A stretch of DNA of 64,000 bases from Mesorhizobium loti (GTDB lineage Bacteria; Pseudomonadota; Alphaproteobacteria; Rhizobiales; Rhizobiaceae). Below the pieces are notes generated by a model. That model had not been told where the DNA came from, searched no databases, and saw only the letters and a list, made by a program, of their open reading frames with translations. This document shows, piece by piece, positions 34,101 to 44,067 of this stretch. Numbering within the stretch: position 1 is the first letter of the stretch; each line of letters begins with the position of its first letter. Location of the stretch: the NCBI RefSeq assembly GCF_003148495.1, contig NZ_QGGH01000003.1, positions 310,001-374,000 on the forward strand. The letters are read 5' to 3'. The translations under genes were made by a program, and so were the position numbers.

Positions 34101-35916
34101 GCTGATCGCCGCCTTCGACCATCGCGACATCTTCATCGATCCCGATCCCGACATGGCGGCGTCGATGGCCGAGCGCGAGCGCATGTTCGCGCTGCCGCGC
34201 TCGAGCTGGCAGGACTATGACAAGACGAAACTGTCGGAAGGCGGCATCATCGTCTCGCGCAACCAGAAGTCGATCACCTTGCCGGCGGCAGCTGCGGCGG
34301 CGATCGGCTTGGCCAAGACCACCGCCACGCCGGTCGAGATCATGACCGCGATCCTCAAGGCGCCGGTCGATCTTCTCTGGTTCGGCGGTATCGGCACGTA
34401 TTTGCGGGCATCCACCGAGACCAACGCCGAAGTCGGCGACCGCGCCAACGATGCCATCCGCATCACCGCGCTCGACGTGCGCGCCAAGGTCATCGGCGAG
34501 GGCGCCAATCTCGGCGTCACGCAGCGGGCACGCATCGAGTTCGGCATGAATGGCGGCCGCTGCAACTCCGACGCCATCGACAATTCGGGCGGCGTCAACT
34601 GCTCCGACGTCGAGGTCAACATCAAGATCGCGCTGGCGTCCGCCATGCTCAAGGGGTCGTTGACGCGCCCGGCACGCAACAAGCTTCTGGCCGAGATGAC
34701 CGAGGAGGTCGGTTCGCTGGTGCTCTCCAACAACTACCAGCAGACGCTGGCGCTTTCGATCGCCCGCAAGCGCGGCCTCGCCGACATCGCGCATCAAAGC
34801 CGGTTCATGACGGCGCTGGAGGCGCGCGGCCTGCTCGACCGTGCGGTGGAGACGCTGCCGTCGCCGGCAGCACTTGCCGAGCGCGAAGCGCGCGGCGAGC
34901 CGCTGACCAGAGCCGAGCTCGGCGTGTTGCTCGCCTATGCCAAGATCGTGCTGTTTTCCGACATCGTCGCCAGCGACGTACCGGACGACGCGCATTTCGA
35001 CCGCGACCTGATGGGCTATTTTCCCGACCGGATGGCGAAGAAATACGCCGCCGAGATCCATGGCCACAGGCTGCGCCGCGAGATCATCACGCGGGTCGTC
35101 GCCAACGATCTCGTCAATCGCGGCGGCCCATCCTTCGTCAACCGGTTGCAGGAAGCCACGGGGCGCACCGCCGCCGACGTCGTGCGTACCTTCGCGGTGG
35201 TGCGCGACGGGTTTGCCTTGCCAGCGCTCTATCGCGAGATCGACGCGCTCGACAACCAGATCGACGGTCAGGTGCAGCTCGATCTCTATCAGATGGTCAG
35301 CCGGCTGATCTATGTGACCAGCGGCTGGTATCTGAAGAACGATGCCGGCACGGCACCCCTTGGCCAGCGCATCACTGAGCTGCTGGAAGCCCGCAAGGCG
35401 CTGGATCCCAGGCTCGTTTCGCTGCTGCCGGCCTTCTCGCGTGAGCGGATCGAGGAGAAGCGGCACGGGCTGTTCAAGGCCGGCGCGCCGGAAAAGCTGG
35501 CCGAACAGCTGGCGCTGAGCGAGGTGGCGGAACTCATCCCCGACATCGCGCTGACGGCGCGCACCGCCGGCGCCGACATCGTCGCCGCGGCCAAGGCGTT
35601 CTTCGCGGTCAGTGATGCCTTCCGCATCCCGCGTGTCGAGGACGCGGCACGCTCGATCACGCCATCGGATTATTACGACCAGCTGGCGCTTTCGCGCGCG
35701 ACCGACACGATCGGCGCCGCACGGCGTGGCATCGCGGTGGCGGCACTCACCGGCCACGCCAAGACGGCCGATCCGGTGGCCGCCTGGCTGGAAGCCGGCG
35801 GCGAGCGCGTGGCGCGCATCCGCGAGCGGCTGCAGGCGCTGACCGAGGGCGGCGACATCACCGTGTCGCGGCTGTCTGTCGCATCGGGGCTGATGAGCGA
35901 TCTGACGGGGATGTGA
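31102..35916 (+). CDS. NAD-specific glutamate dehydrogenase, 180-kDa class
   Basis: A 1604-residue enzyme that deaminates glutamate to 2-oxoglutarate with NAD. The length matches the large class. A long N-terminal part holds ACT-like regions (VVNDNMPFLFDSILGEI) and the catalytic block follows near residue 800: RGGLRWSDR, then VIVPVGAKGGFFPKR, with the Rossmann region after GVGDMSGDVFGNGML. The ATG at 31102 follows GGAGGGAAG. It is monocistronic. A 1530-codon open frame on the other strand is a composition artefact. Confidence 0.95.
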   Translation: MASVKSAAKPKKKATAATKAEERPARLADYLLARAPAEDIATYEAADLERAADLAGKAIAVHKKGECVVAVDADSGVVRDGRPVTIITVVNDNMPFLFDSILGEITETSGEPTLVTHPVIVVRHGKAGVDEILGDGNFAKDDGSHDRLSVIHVHIPRLTAEQANGLTERLRKMLGQVHAAVNDWKPMLARLDQAISEFRYSAVPLDKKSVAEAIAFLEWLRDDNFTFLGMREFKYTGGEESGTLERADKPGLGILSDPDVLVLRRGTEAVTTTPEIRAFLHGPEPLIVTKANAKSSVHRRIYLDYIGIKTYTAKGTLAGELRIVGLFTSTAYTRSVMKIPYLRSKAETIIAKSGFDRHDHSGKALINVLESYPRDELFQVPVPILRKHAAAILGLVERPRVRALVRADQFDRFVSILVFVPRDRYDSVVREKIGFYLKTVFQGRLSAYYPAFPEGGLARVHFIIGRSGGKTPKVEQATIEAAIRDIVRTWEDALSDAAEASGADQALKSIAARLPESYRDSFSAAVALADAGRIAKISAGNPIAIDYYRHAEQKPHQAALKIYHHGSPVALSRRVPVLENIGFRVISERTFAVGDDQSGMINRDQPGMVFIHDMELENSYGKPIDLADGGALFEDAFLSVWRGDVDNDGYNGLAQTAGLWSGEITILRAYGRYLQQVGIPQSQDFIAAVLNRYPDIARGLHALFISRLGPTAETEGVVAAKHLKAKIKDALEDVPNIDDDTIIRRYLNLIEASLRTNHFVADTKEKGQSLAIKLDSHAVEGLPAPRPWREIFVYGSEVEGLHLRFGPVARGGLRWSDRAQDYRTEVLGLVKAQQVKNAVIVPVGAKGGFFPKRLPAGGTRDAIFEAGTSAYKNFVSSLLSITDNIGLDGVIPPAGVVRRDPDDPYFVVAADKGTATFSDTANAISEKHGFWLDDAFASGGSAGYDHKKMGITAKGAWEAVKRHFREINRDIQTSSFTVVGVGDMSGDVFGNGMLLSPKTRLIAAFDHRDIFIDPDPDMAASMAERERMFALPRSSWQDYDKTKLSEGGIIVSRNQKSITLPAAAAAAIGLAKTTATPVEIMTAILKAPVDLLWFGGIGTYLRASTETNAEVGDRANDAIRITALDVRAKVIGEGANLGVTQRARIEFGMNGGRCNSDAIDNSGGVNCSDVEVNIKIALASAMLKGSLTRPARNKLLAEMTEEVGSLVLSNNYQQTLALSIARKRGLADIAHQSRFMTALEARGLLDRAVETLPSPAALAEREARGEPLTRAELGVLLAYAKIVLFSDIVASDVPDDAHFDRDLMGYFPDRMAKKYAAEIHGHRLRREIITRVVANDLVNRGGPSFVNRLQEATGRTAADVVRTFAVVRDGFALPALYREIDALDNQIDGQVQLDLYQMVSRLIYVTSGWYLKNDAGTAPLGQRITELLEARKALDPRLVSLLPAFSRERIEEKRHGLFKAGAPEKLAEQLALSEVAELIPDIALTARTAGADIVAAAKAFFAVSDAFRIPRVEDAARSITPSDYYDQLALSRATDTIGAARRGIAVAALTGHAKTADPVAAWLEAGGERVARIRERLQALTEGGDITVSRLSVASGLMSDLTGM

Positions 35917-36050
35917 GTGATTCGTTTGACGAGGTTGGCTCTGCCCGTTCGGTTGGGTGAGAAGCATCAACCGCGGTCGTTTGCATGCGCACGGGAAAAC
36001 ATGCAGACATGATGCCAACCGCCAGCGTTACGAAGGCGATCGGAGGGGAT

Positions 36051-37427
36051 ATGACCGAGGTAGCAGTGCAGCGTGCGTCTGGACGCGGCATCTGGGGATG
36101 GATGTTCTTCGACTGGGCAGCGCAGCCGTTCTTCACGGTCGTTACCACCTTCATCTTCGGGCCGTATTTCGTTTCGCGCATGGCAAGCGATCCAGTCACG
36201 GGCCAAATCGTCTGGGGTTATGGTATCGCGGCGGCCGGGTTGGCCATCGCCGTGCTGTCGCCGATCCTCGGCTCGATTGCCGATCAGACCGGGCCGCGCA
36301 AGCCGTGGATCGCATTCTTTGCCGCCATCAAGATCACCAGCCTTTGCCTGCTGTGGTTCGCCACCCCCGGTTCGAACCTGTTTCTGGTCGTGGCGTTGTT
36401 TTCGCTGGCATCGGTCGCGGCGGAATTCTCGACCGTGTTCAACGATTCGATGATGCCGCGCCTGGTGCCGAAGAGCGAAATCGGCAGGATTTCCAATGTT
36501 GCCTGGGGTCTCGGCTATCTCGGCGGCATGATTGCGCTGATCTTCGTCATTACATGCATGGCCGGCATCCCCGAAACCGGCAAGACGATCATCGGCATCG
36601 ACCCGCTCTTCGGGCTCGACCCGAAGCTCGGCGAGGACGCCAGGGCCACCGGGCCGCTGTCAGCCGGCTGGTATTTCCTGTTCATCCTGCCGATGTTCTT
36701 TTTTACCCCCGATGCCCTCAAGGGCCTGCCGATCGGCCCGGCGGTGCGAGAGGGGTTGGCGGAGCTGAAAGTAACACTGGGTGAGGTGCGCAAGCGCAGC
36801 GGTATCTTCCGCTTCCTCGTCGCCCGCATGATCTATCAGGACGGCGTCAACGCGCTGCTTACGCAAGGCGCCGTATTTGCCGCGGCGATGTTCGGCTGGT
36901 CGATCACCGAGGTCGGCTTGTTCGGCATCATCCTCAACGTGGTAGCCATCTTCGGCTGCTGGATCGCCGCTTACCTTGATACCCGCCTAGGCTCCAAGGC
37001 GGTGGTGCTGATCTCGCTGGGAATGTTGACGATCGCGACCATCGGCATCATCTCGACCGGGCTCGGCTATACGCTGTTCGGCGCATTGCCGCTTTCCATT
37101 GCCGATTCGGGCGGCCTGTTCGGCACGGCGGCCGAGAAGGCATACATCCTCTACGGCCTGTTGATCGGGCTGGCCTTCGGGCCGGTTCAGGCGTCGTCGC
37201 GATCCTATATGGCGCGGAGCGTCACGGCGGCAGAATCCGGCCGCTATTTCGGCATCTATGCGCTGGCCGGCAGGGCAACCAGTTTCCTGGCGCCGTTCCT
37301 GTTTTCAACGATCTCCTTTGCCACGGGCTCGACGCGGCTCGGCATGGCGGTGATCATCCTGTTTCTCGGTGTCGGCATGGCGATCCTGATCAAGACGCCG
37401 TATCCGGCGGATCGGCCGGCGGAATAG
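36051..37427 (+). CDS. UMF1-type MFS transporter
   Basis: A 458-residue membrane protein with about twelve helices. The N-terminus IWGWMFFDWAAQPFFTVVTTFIFGPYF is typical of the UMF1 (Atg22-like) branch of the major facilitator superfamily. The loop GSIADQTGPRKPWIAFF follows. The ATG at 36051 sits after GGAGGGG; an upstream ATG in frame lacks one. The substrate is unknown. A palindromic element follows the stop. Confidence 0.88.
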   Translation: MTEVAVQRASGRGIWGWMFFDWAAQPFFTVVTTFIFGPYFVSRMASDPVTGQIVWGYGIAAAGLAIAVLSPILGSIADQTGPRKPWIAFFAAIKITSLCLLWFATPGSNLFLVVALFSLASVAAEFSTVFNDSMMPRLVPKSEIGRISNVAWGLGYLGGMIALIFVITCMAGIPETGKTIIGIDPLFGLDPKLGEDARATGPLSAGWYFLFILPMFFFTPDALKGLPIGPAVREGLAELKVTLGEVRKRSGIFRFLVARMIYQDGVNALLTQGAVFAAAMFGWSITEVGLFGIILNVVAIFGCWIAAYLDTRLGSKAVVLISLGMLTIATIGIISTGLGYTLFGALPLSIADSGGLFGTAAEKAYILYGLLIGLAFGPVQASSRSYMARSVTAAESGRYFGIYALAGRATSFLAPFLFSTISFATGSTRLGMAVIILFLGVGMAILIKTPYPADRPAE

Positions 37428-37556
37428 CTTACCCTCCCCCTTGTAGGGAGGGTCGATCCGCGGAGCGGGGTAGGGGGCGGCGCTGCCCCTACCCTGTCTC
37501 TTGAATTTTGCTTCGCAAAAATCGTTCAACGACCCTCCCCGCGGGAGGAGGGTAAG
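37428..37556. repeat. Multi-hairpin palindromic element between convergent genes
   Basis: Outer arms CTTACCCTCC.../...GGAGGGTAAG (37428-37455 and 37530-37556) are inverted copies with small inner dyads. Between them lie GGGTAGGGG/CCCCTACCC and TTTTGC/GCAAAA hairpins. It fills the gap between the MFS stop and purH stop and could terminate both transcripts. It differs in sequence from the element at 11681 but shares its layout. Confidence 0.7.
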
Positions 37557-37561
37557 GGGCC

Positions 37562-39178
37562 TCAATGCCGGAAATGCCTTACGCCGGTAAACACCATGGC
37601 GATGCCGTGCTCGTCGGCGGCGGCGATGACGTCCTTGTCGTTCATCGAACCGCCGGGCTGGATGACAGCGGTGGCGCCGGCGGCGATCGCCGACAGCAAC
37701 CCGTCGGCGAAGGGGAAGAAGGCGTCGGAGGCGACGACTGAACCCTTGGTCAGCGGTTCGGCAAGGCCCGCGGCCTCGGCCGCGTCGAGCGCCTTGCGGG
37801 CGGCGATGCGTGAGGAATCGACCCTGCTCATCTGGCCGGCGCCGATGCCGACGGTTGCGCCGTCCTTAACGTAGACGATGGCGTTGGACTTGACGTGCTT
37901 GGCGATGCGGAAGGCGAATCTCAGGTCGGCCATTTCGGCCGGCGTTGGCGCGCGCTTCGTCACCACCTTCAGCTCGAGGTCATCGACCACGGCATTGTCC
38001 CGGCCCTGGACGAGCAGACCGCCGGCGACGGATTTGACCGTCGTGCCAGGCGTGCGCGGATCTGGCAGGCCGCCGGTGACCAGCAGGCGCAGGTTCTTCT
38101 TTGCCGCGACGACTGCCGCTGCCTCGTCGGTCGCGCCGGGCGCGATGATCACCTCGGTGAAGGTCTTGACGATCTCTTCCGCCGCCTCGGCGTCGAGGAC
38201 GCGATTCACAGCGATGATACCGCCGAAGGCCGAGACCGGATCGCAGGCGAGCGCCTTGGCGTAGGCTGCCTTCAGCGAGGTGTCTTCAGCAACGCCGCAA
38301 GGGTTGGCGTGCTTGATGATGGCGACGGCGGCGGAGCGCGCCGGATCGAATTCACCGACCAGTTCGAAGGCAGCGTCGGTGTCGTTGATGTTGTTGTAGG
38401 ACAGCTGCTTGCCCTGCAGCTGGCGCGCCGTGGCGACGCCCGGCCGCTTGTCGCCATTGACGTAGAAGCCGGCGCTCTGATGCGGGTTCTCGCCGTAGCG
38501 CATCACTTCGACCAGCCTGCCGCCAAAGGCGCGCCATGTCGGATGTTCGATCTCGAGCGCCTCGGCGAACCAGCCGGAGATCGCCGCGTCATAGGTAGCG
38601 GTGCGGGCAAAGGCCTTGGCCGCCAGCTTCTTGCGGAAATCCAGCGACAGCGAGCCGATGTTCATCGCCAGCGCATTCAGCACCGAGGCGTAGTCGCCGG
38701 GATCGGTGACGATGGCGACATAGGCGTGGTTCTTGGCCGAAGCGCGGATCATCGCTGGCCCGCCAATGTCGATGTTCTCGACGATCGATGCGTAGTCGGC
38801 GCCGGAGCGGCGAACCTCCTCGAACGGATAGAGATTGGAGACGACGAGATCGATCGGCTCGATGCCGTATTTGCGCATTGCCGCGGAATGCTCCGGATCG
38901 TCGCGCACGCCAAGCAGCGCGCCATGCACGCTGGGATGCAAGGTCTTGACGCGACCATCCATGATCTCGGGGAAACCGGTGAGCTCGGAGACATCGCGCA
39001 CCGCCAGGCCCGCCTCGGTGATCGCCTTTGCCGTGCCGCCGGTCGAGACCAGCTCGACACCGGCTGCTGCCAGCGCTTTGGCGAAATCAATGAGGCCGGT
39101 CTTGTCGAAGACGGACAGCAGGGCGCGACGCACGGGGACGAGATCAGGTGCGGGAATGTTCTTGGCGGCGACGGCCAT
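37562..39178 (-). CDS. purH: Bifunctional AICAR transformylase / IMP cyclohydrolase
   Basis: A 538-residue purine biosynthesis enzyme that formylates AICAR and closes the ring to IMP. The N-terminal MGS-like cyclohydrolase domain ([29 protein letters not shown]) is followed by the transformylase with KHANPCG and the C-terminal [13 protein letters not shown]. The ATG at 39178 gives the standard length; upstream frame crosses a palindromic element. Heparinase-like and rsmB genes lie upstream on the same strand. Confidence 0.97.
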   Translation of the reverse strand: MAVAAKNIPAPDLVPVRRALLSVFDKTGLIDFAKALAAAGVELVSTGGTAKAITEAGLAVRDVSELTGFPEIMDGRVKTLHPSVHGALLGVRDDPEHSAAMRKYGIEPIDLVVSNLYPFEEVRRSGADYASIVENIDIGGPAMIRASAKNHAYVAIVTDPGDYASVLNALAMNIGSLSLDFRKKLAAKAFARTATYDAAISGWFAEALEIEHPTWRAFGGRLVEVMRYGENPHQSAGFYVNGDKRPGVATARQLQGKQLSYNNINDTDAAFELVGEFDPARSAAVAIIKHANPCGVAEDTSLKAAYAKALACDPVSAFGGIIAVNRVLDAEAAEEIVKTFTEVIIAPGATDEAAAVVAAKKNLRLLVTGGLPDPRTPGTTVKSVAGGLLVQGRDNAVVDDLELKVVTKRAPTPAEMADLRFAFRIAKHVKSNAIVYVKDGATVGIGAGQMSRVDSSRIAARKALDAAEAAGLAEPLTKGSVVASDAFFPFADGLLSAIAAGATAVIQPGGSMNDKDVIAAADEHGIAMVFTGVRHFRH

Positions 39179-39204
39179 GGGCTGGCGGCCTTTCACGGCT
39201 AAGC

Positions 39205-39244
39205 ATGATGCCGAAAAGTTGCGGACTTTTCGGATAAACATCAT
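39205..39244. repeat. Palindromic element in the purH leader
   Basis: CCGAAAAGT (39211-39219) pairs with ACTTTTCGG (39225-39233), and outer arms ATGATG/CATCAT (39205-39210, 39239-39244) extend it. Its edge is 26 bases upstream of the purH start. Sequences of this type recur in rhizobial intergenic regions in my recollection; only one copy is visible here. Confidence 0.65.
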
Positions 39245-39367
39245 ACGACAAAACAAAAAGCCGGAGAGGAATTCGCGTTTCGACTTGAACGCATTCCGCT
39301 CTGGTGTGGTGGATGCCCGCGCCCGTAGCACATGCCGCCCGGAAATCAAACCGGCGGTCAGGTAAGC

Positions 39368-41092
39368 TCAGTTGTTTTCCGGGTAACCGGCGATGCTGGT
39401 GCGCGTCAGCTGCCAGTGGACTTCGGCGACTTCCGAGGCCTTGAAGGCAAGCACGATCTGGCGGCTGCGGCGCGGGCCGCCAAGGCCGGCGAAATAAATC
39501 GATTCCTCGACCTCCGGCACCACTTCGGCTGCTGTGAACACCCAGGTGTCGGCCTGATCGGCGGCCAGCACCAGGCGATCATGCTCGTCCTGTAAAAGGT
39601 TGATGTCGGGGTGGACGTGGAAACGGATGGTGACGAAGTCGCGGCCATTGTTGCGGATCGCCGCATTGCCGGGCCGCTGGAAACGGTCCCTGCCGGCCAG
39701 CACATTGCCGTTCGACGACAGTTTCAGCTCGCGCTCATGCAGGAAGCCGAAGCGCGGGACATAGCCGTCATGGCGGGCGATGAACCCCTGAACGCCCTTC
39801 TGGTCGGTGCGCTTGCACTGCACATGCTGCGGGCCGCCGATCAGCGGCGAACCGAGCAGGTCGTTGACGCGCAGCGAATGGCTGAAGCGTGCCGACGAGG
39901 TGTCGTTGATGGTGGCGGTCGAGTGCGCCGCGGTGGCGCGCGCCAGCGGTCGGAATTCAGCCGCGCCATAGGTGTCGATGCCGGCATTGACGATGTAGTG
40001 CTGTCGGCCGGACGACAGTTCGAAGGCGAGGCAGCTGGCGTGTGCTGCGTTGGACACGTCGACCGGCGGCGGCAGGCCAGTGTCGGCAATGACCGTGGTG
40101 CCGCCCATCGACAGGCGCTCATAGCCGGAATGCGGCGCATGCAGCAGGGGCGCGCCGGCGGTATCGTCATGGCGCAGGATGGTGGCGATGCGGTCGTGGA
40201 TGGTGGCGCCCATGCCGTTGAAGCGGGCGAGGCTGCCGTCCTGATGGCGGAAGAAGCGCAGCGCCGGCAGCATGCGGTCGATGGCGCCGATCAGCGCCTG
40301 CGGCGGCGTTTCCGCCTGGTTGGCATAGGTCTGGCGCAGCGGCAGAAGGTCGGCGAGGATTTCCAGGACGACCATCGGATTGCGCGAAATGTGGCCGCCG
40401 TCGGCGAGGATCTGGCGGTCGAGTTCCTCGGCCAGGTTGCGGGTTGCGCCGCGCAGCGCCGATGCCGGCGCCGGCAGGGACAGAGCGGCAAAGGCAAGCG
40501 CGATGCGGGCACGAAGCTTGTCCTTGCCGTCGGGCATTTCACGCGCCATCGACCGGAGGTAGCGGATCTGAACGGCAACCGATTTCAGGAAGGCGCGGTA
40601 GAAGGGGAATTCCGCGCCCTGCAGCACGACGGAGGAGTGCTGCAGCCAGGCGATGATGCGCTTGGCCGTGGTGCCGGGCTCCCAGGCGACGCCGGAAATA
40701 TGGCTGCCATGCATGGCGATCCAGTCGGAGACCAGGGCGCGGGCATTGGCGGCGGCAAGCTCGGTGCCGGCGGCGCGCATATGGCGTAGCCAGCGAAAGC
40801 CGTGCAGCGTCTTCTGCCAGCCGTGATTGGGCACGTTGATCTGGAACGGCGACTTGCCGCCGGTCTCGACCAGATGCCCCGACAGGGGATAGCGGCCGTA
40901 GTAGATCTCGAGCGCGATCTGCGGGTCGGCGAGGCGCAGGTCCGGCGGTGCGATCAGCACACGTTCCGGCGTGCGGCCGGAATAGCGCCAGCGATAGACC
41001 GGCCCGGCACGCAGGCGCCGGCGCGTTTTGCGCCAGAACTCCTTCGCGACAAGCGTCCACAGACGCGTCGTGCTGCTGGCAGCAAGTGCCAA
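39368..41092 (-). CDS. Heparinase II/III family protein
   Basis: A 574-residue protein. The N-terminal helical domain (WRYSGRTPERVLIAPPDLRLADP, WLRHMRA) and the C-terminal beta domain (ERLSMGGTTVIADTG, HASCLAFELSSGRQHYIVNAG) match the heparinase II/III-like family, enzymes that cleave uronate-containing polysaccharides. There is no clear signal peptide, which is odd for a polysaccharide lyase. It sits between rsmB and purH on the same strand. The family call is firm, the substrate unknown. Confidence 0.88.
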   Translation of the reverse strand: MALAASSTTRLWTLVAKEFWRKTRRRLRAGPVYRWRYSGRTPERVLIAPPDLRLADPQIALEIYYGRYPLSGHLVETGGKSPFQINVPNHGWQKTLHGFRWLRHMRAAGTELAAANARALVSDWIAMHGSHISGVAWEPGTTAKRIIAWLQHSSVVLQGAEFPFYRAFLKSVAVQIRYLRSMAREMPDGKDKLRARIALAFAALSLPAPASALRGATRNLAEELDRQILADGGHISRNPMVVLEILADLLPLRQTYANQAETPPQALIGAIDRMLPALRFFRHQDGSLARFNGMGATIHDRIATILRHDDTAGAPLLHAPHSGYERLSMGGTTVIADTGLPPPVDVSNAAHASCLAFELSSGRQHYIVNAGIDTYGAAEFRPLARATAAHSTATINDTSSARFSHSLRVNDLLGSPLIGGPQHVQCKRTDQKGVQGFIARHDGYVPRFGFLHERELKLSSNGNVLAGRDRFQRPGNAAIRNNGRDFVTIRFHVHPDINLLQDEHDRLVLAADQADTWVFTAAEVVPEVEESIYFAGLGGPRRSRQIVLAFKASEVAEVHWQLTRTSIAGYPENN

Positions 41093-41289
41093 AACCCCTC
41101 CTGATCGTCCACTACCCCGGCGCCGAGTTTACATGATTGCACGACTCGTGCGAAGGCGAATTCCATGGACGGCGCCGGTTCACCCGGTTTCGCCCCCGAC
41201 TCTCCTTGAAAAAGTCAGTAAATCCGGGCAGTTAAATGAAAGCGCGTCGCGCCCGATCGGTCTGACGCAGCGCGCTTTGGTCTTCTGTT

Positions 41290-41338
41290 ATGCATGTCGT
41301 CGTCCCGAAGCCGCTGCGCACTTTTGGGCGACATGCAT
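41290..41338. repeat. Palindromic element abutting the rsmB stop
   Basis: Outer arms ATGCATGTCG/CGACATGCAT (41290-41299, 41329-41338) are perfect 10-base complements enclosing a 29-base interior. The element touches the rsmB stop codon at 41339. It resembles another dispersed rhizobial intergenic palindrome and may act as a 3' processing or termination structure. Confidence 0.65.
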
Positions 41339-42727
41339 TTAGCCGGCTCGACGCATGCGAGCGGCGAAGAAGCCATCGAGGCCCGAGCGCTCCGGCGCGC
41401 CGAGGTCAAGGTCGGCGGGTGTGGTGCGCAGCGTGCCTTGCGGCGTCAGGAACGGATCGATGCCGGCGATCTCGCCTTGCTGTACCGGATCGTTGGCTAT
41501 TTCAGCGGCGGCGGCCAAGAAGGCGCGATAGAGATCCTCGCCTTCGAGCGGATCGAGCGAACAGTTGGAGAAGACGATCCTGCCGCCGGGTTTCACCAGC
41601 GTGACAGCGCGGGCGAGCAGCCTGCGTTGCAGGTCGGCGAGTTTTTCGACATCGGCCGCCGTCTTGGTCCATGGCACGTCGGGATGCCGGCGCACCGTGC
41701 CGGTCGACGAGCAGGGCGCATCGAGGAGAACGGCGTCGAACAATTCCTTCGGCTCGTATTTGAGCAGGTCGGCCTGGACGATCTCGGCGGACAGGCCGAG
41801 GCGGTCGAGATTCTGCGTCAGCCGCACCAGCCGGTTCTTCGAGGTGTCGACAGCGGTGACCTTGGCGCCGGCGAGAATGAGCTGCGCGGTCTTGCCGCCG
41901 GGGGCGGCGCAGAGATCGGCAACGTGCAAGCCCCTGACATCGCCGAACAGCCGTGCAGGCAGACTGGCCGCGGCGTCCTGGACCCACCAGGCGCCGTCGG
42001 CAAAGCCTGGCAGTTCGGTGACCGGCCCAACGAGATTCTCCACCCGGACCGTGCCAGTCGGCAGGACGATGCCGCCGAGCTTTTCGGCCCAAAGCTCGGG
42101 ATCGGCCTTGACCGAAAAGTCTACCGGCGCCTCGACGCGGTGGGCTTCCAGGATCTGTCTTGCCTTCTCGGTGCCATAGGTGGCCTTCAGCCGGTCGGAA
42201 AACCATTTTGGCGCTTCGTCGGTGGCGGCAAGGGCGGCAGGCAGTTCCGTTTCCTTGGCGCGCGCCAAGGTGCGCAGTACGCCATTGACCAGGCCGGAGA
42301 AACGCACTGTGCGCGGATCGGACTTGGCGTGGGTCACGGCCAGGTCGACTGCGGCGCTGTCGGGAATGTCGAGGAACAGGATCTGTGCCGCCGCCACATG
42401 CAATATGTGCGACAAAGCGGTGGCGTTGGGCGGCAGCGGCTTCTCCAGGCGCCGCGCCAGCAGCCCTGATATGGTCATGCGATAGCGCAGCGCTGTAACC
42501 AGAATGGCGCGGACAAGGCCGCGATCGCGTAGGTCGAGCGCCTTGTATTGCGGGTGGCCGTTTTCGTGATCGGTCAGGCCGTCGAGCGGTGTCCTGGCGT
42601 CGATGACGGCGGCAAGCAGGCGTGCCGCCGCCTTGCGGGCGGCAAGGCCGGCAACGAAGTCGCCGCCGTCCCTGTGTTCCTGATCGCCTGAAATTGTGCG
42701 TCGAGCTCCTCTGTCCGCCACGCTCAC
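41339..42727 (-). CDS. rsmB: 16S rRNA m5C967 methyltransferase RsmB
   Basis: A 462-residue SAM-dependent rRNA methyltransferase. An N-terminal NusB-like helical domain ([10 protein letters not shown]) is followed by the Rossmann core with [12 protein letters not shown] and [15 protein letters not shown]. The catalytic cysteine motif reads SNCSLDP. The GTG start at 42727 overlaps the htpX TGA by GTGA, which settles the start. Translation is probably coupled to htpX. Confidence 0.93.
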   Translation of the reverse strand: MSVADRGARRTISGDQEHRDGGDFVAGLAARKAAARLLAAVIDARTPLDGLTDHENGHPQYKALDLRDRGLVRAILVTALRYRMTISGLLARRLEKPLPPNATALSHILHVAAAQILFLDIPDSAAVDLAVTHAKSDPRTVRFSGLVNGVLRTLARAKETELPAALAATDEAPKWFSDRLKATYGTEKARQILEAHRVEAPVDFSVKADPELWAEKLGGIVLPTGTVRVENLVGPVTELPGFADGAWWVQDAAASLPARLFGDVRGLHVADLCAAPGGKTAQLILAGAKVTAVDTSKNRLVRLTQNLDRLGLSAEIVQADLLKYEPKELFDAVLLDAPCSSTGTVRRHPDVPWTKTAADVEKLADLQRRLLARAVTLVKPGGRIVFSNCSLDPLEGEDLYRAFLAAAAEIANDPVQQGEIAGIDPFLTPQGTLRTTPADLDLGAPERSGLDGFFAARMRRAG

Positions 42728-43740
42728 GACCACCGGCCCTTGGGTCCGGTCGGGTTGCGGCCCCACGGGTTGGATTTCGGCTTGGCGGGCTCCGCCGGCT
42801 GCTTGGGCCGTGCTGCCTGATCCCACGGGCCTGACGGGCGCTGTTCCTCCGCCTGCCGTGGTGCCGGGGTCTGGCGCGGAGCTTGAGTTTCGCTCCCTCC
42901 CATCTGCTGTGCCATCGCCTGCAGGGCAGCGATGCGGTTGTCGGTGCTCGGGTGGGTGGAAAACAGACTGTCCATGCGCTCGCCGGAAAGAGGATTGATG
43001 ATGAAGAGATGCGCGGTTGCCGGATTGCGCTCGGCATCGGGGTTGCGGATGCGTTCGGCGCCGCGGGCGATCTTGTCAAGGGCGGAAGCCAGCCAGAGCG
43101 GGTGTCCACAGATTTCGGCGCCGCGCCGGTCGGCCTCATATTCGCGGGTGCGGCTGACCGCCATCTGCACGACCATGGCGGCAAAGGGCGCCACAATCAT
43201 CGCGACCAGCACGCCGACAATGCCGAACGGATTGTTGTCACGATTGCCGCCGAAGAAGAAGGCGAAATTGCCGAGCATCGAGATAGCGCCGGCAAAGGTG
43301 GCGACGATCGTCATGGTCAGCGTGTCGCGATGCTGCACATGGGCGAGTTCGTGCGCCATAACAGCGGCGACCTCTTCAGGCGTCAGTGCCTGCAACAGGC
43401 CGGTAGAGGCAGCCACTGCCGCGTTCTGCGGGTTGCGGCCGGTGGCGAAGGCGTTCGGCTGCGGGTTGTCGATCAGATAGGTCTTCGGCATCGGCAGGCC
43501 GGCCTGTTTGGCCATTGCCTTGACTATGGCGTAATATTCGGGCGCGTTCCCTTCGTCGACCTCGACGGCACGGTTCATCGACAGCACCATCTTGTCGGCG
43601 TTCCAGTAGCTGAACAGGTTGGTGCCGGCAGCGATCAGCAGCGCGATCATCATGCCGCCGGTTCCGCCGATCAAAAAGCCGACGCCCATGAACAGCGCCG
43701 TCATCGCGGCAAGAAGCATGGCGGTGCGAAGCGTGTTCAT
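42724..43740 (-). CDS. htpX: Membrane protease HtpX
   Basis: A 338-residue integral membrane zinc protease that degrades misfolded membrane proteins. Two N-terminal helices and two later ones flank HELAH (130-134), with [10 protein letters not shown] supplying the third ligand. The C-terminal 50 residues are a Pro/Gln-rich extension. AGGAG precedes the ATG. Overlaps rsmB. Confidence 0.96.
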   Translation of the reverse strand: MNTLRTAMLLAAMTALFMGVGFLIGGTGGMMIALLIAAGTNLFSYWNADKMVLSMNRAVEVDEGNAPEYYAIVKAMAKQAGLPMPKTYLIDNPQPNAFATGRNPQNAAVAASTGLLQALTPEEVAAVMAHELAHVQHRDTLTMTIVATFAGAISMLGNFAFFFGGNRDNNPFGIVGVLVAMIVAPFAAMVVQMAVSRTREYEADRRGAEICGHPLWLASALDKIARGAERIRNPDAERNPATAHLFIINPLSGERMDSLFSTHPSTDNRIAALQAMAQQMGGSETQAPRQTPAPRQAEEQRPSGPWDQAARPKQPAEPAKPKSNPWGRNPTGPKGRWS

Positions 43741-43845
43741 CGTCTGCTCCTGTCCAACTGGTGGTGAAAGGGGGTCGATCCGTGTGAGTTCATCGCTATA
43801 TGATGGGAAACGCCTGGTCCTGTTTCAATCCGCCGGAAATATCGC

Positions 43846-44067
43846 ATGAACGACGAAACCAGTAAAATCGATGCCGACCTTGGCCATGATGTCGAGCCAA
43901 AGGCGCTGACGCCGCAAGCCAGACGGGCGCTCGCGGAAGCCGAGGCAAGACGCGTGAAATATCTGGAGAAGGAAGCAGCCGCGCCGAAGGAGATCGGCGG
44001 CCGTGGCGGCAAGGAGCCCGGCCGCTATGGCGACTGGGAGGTGAAGGGCCTGACCAGCGACTTCTAA
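43846..44067 (+). CDS. DUF1674 protein (succinate dehydrogenase assembly factor 4-like)
   Basis: A 73-residue soluble protein. The C-terminus GGRGGKEPGRYGDWEVKGLTSDF is the conserved tail of DUF1674, the family of mitochondrial Sdh8/SDHAF4, which protects flavinated SdhA before assembly. The N-terminal half is charged and disordered. It is divergent from htpX. Confidence 0.9.
   Translation: MNDETSKIDADLGHDVEPKALTPQARRALAEAEARRVKYLEKEAAAPKEIGGRGGKEPGRYGDWEVKGLTSDF

Noticed and set aside
31426..36018. Open frame of 1530 codons antisense to NAD-glutamate dehydrogenase
   Set aside because: Composition artefact. The plus-strand protein has clear family motifs over its full length; the antisense product has none.
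39179..39349. 57-residue N-terminal extension of PurH
   Set aside because: It crosses a palindromic element and is not part of the family; the ATG at 39178 gives the standard length.
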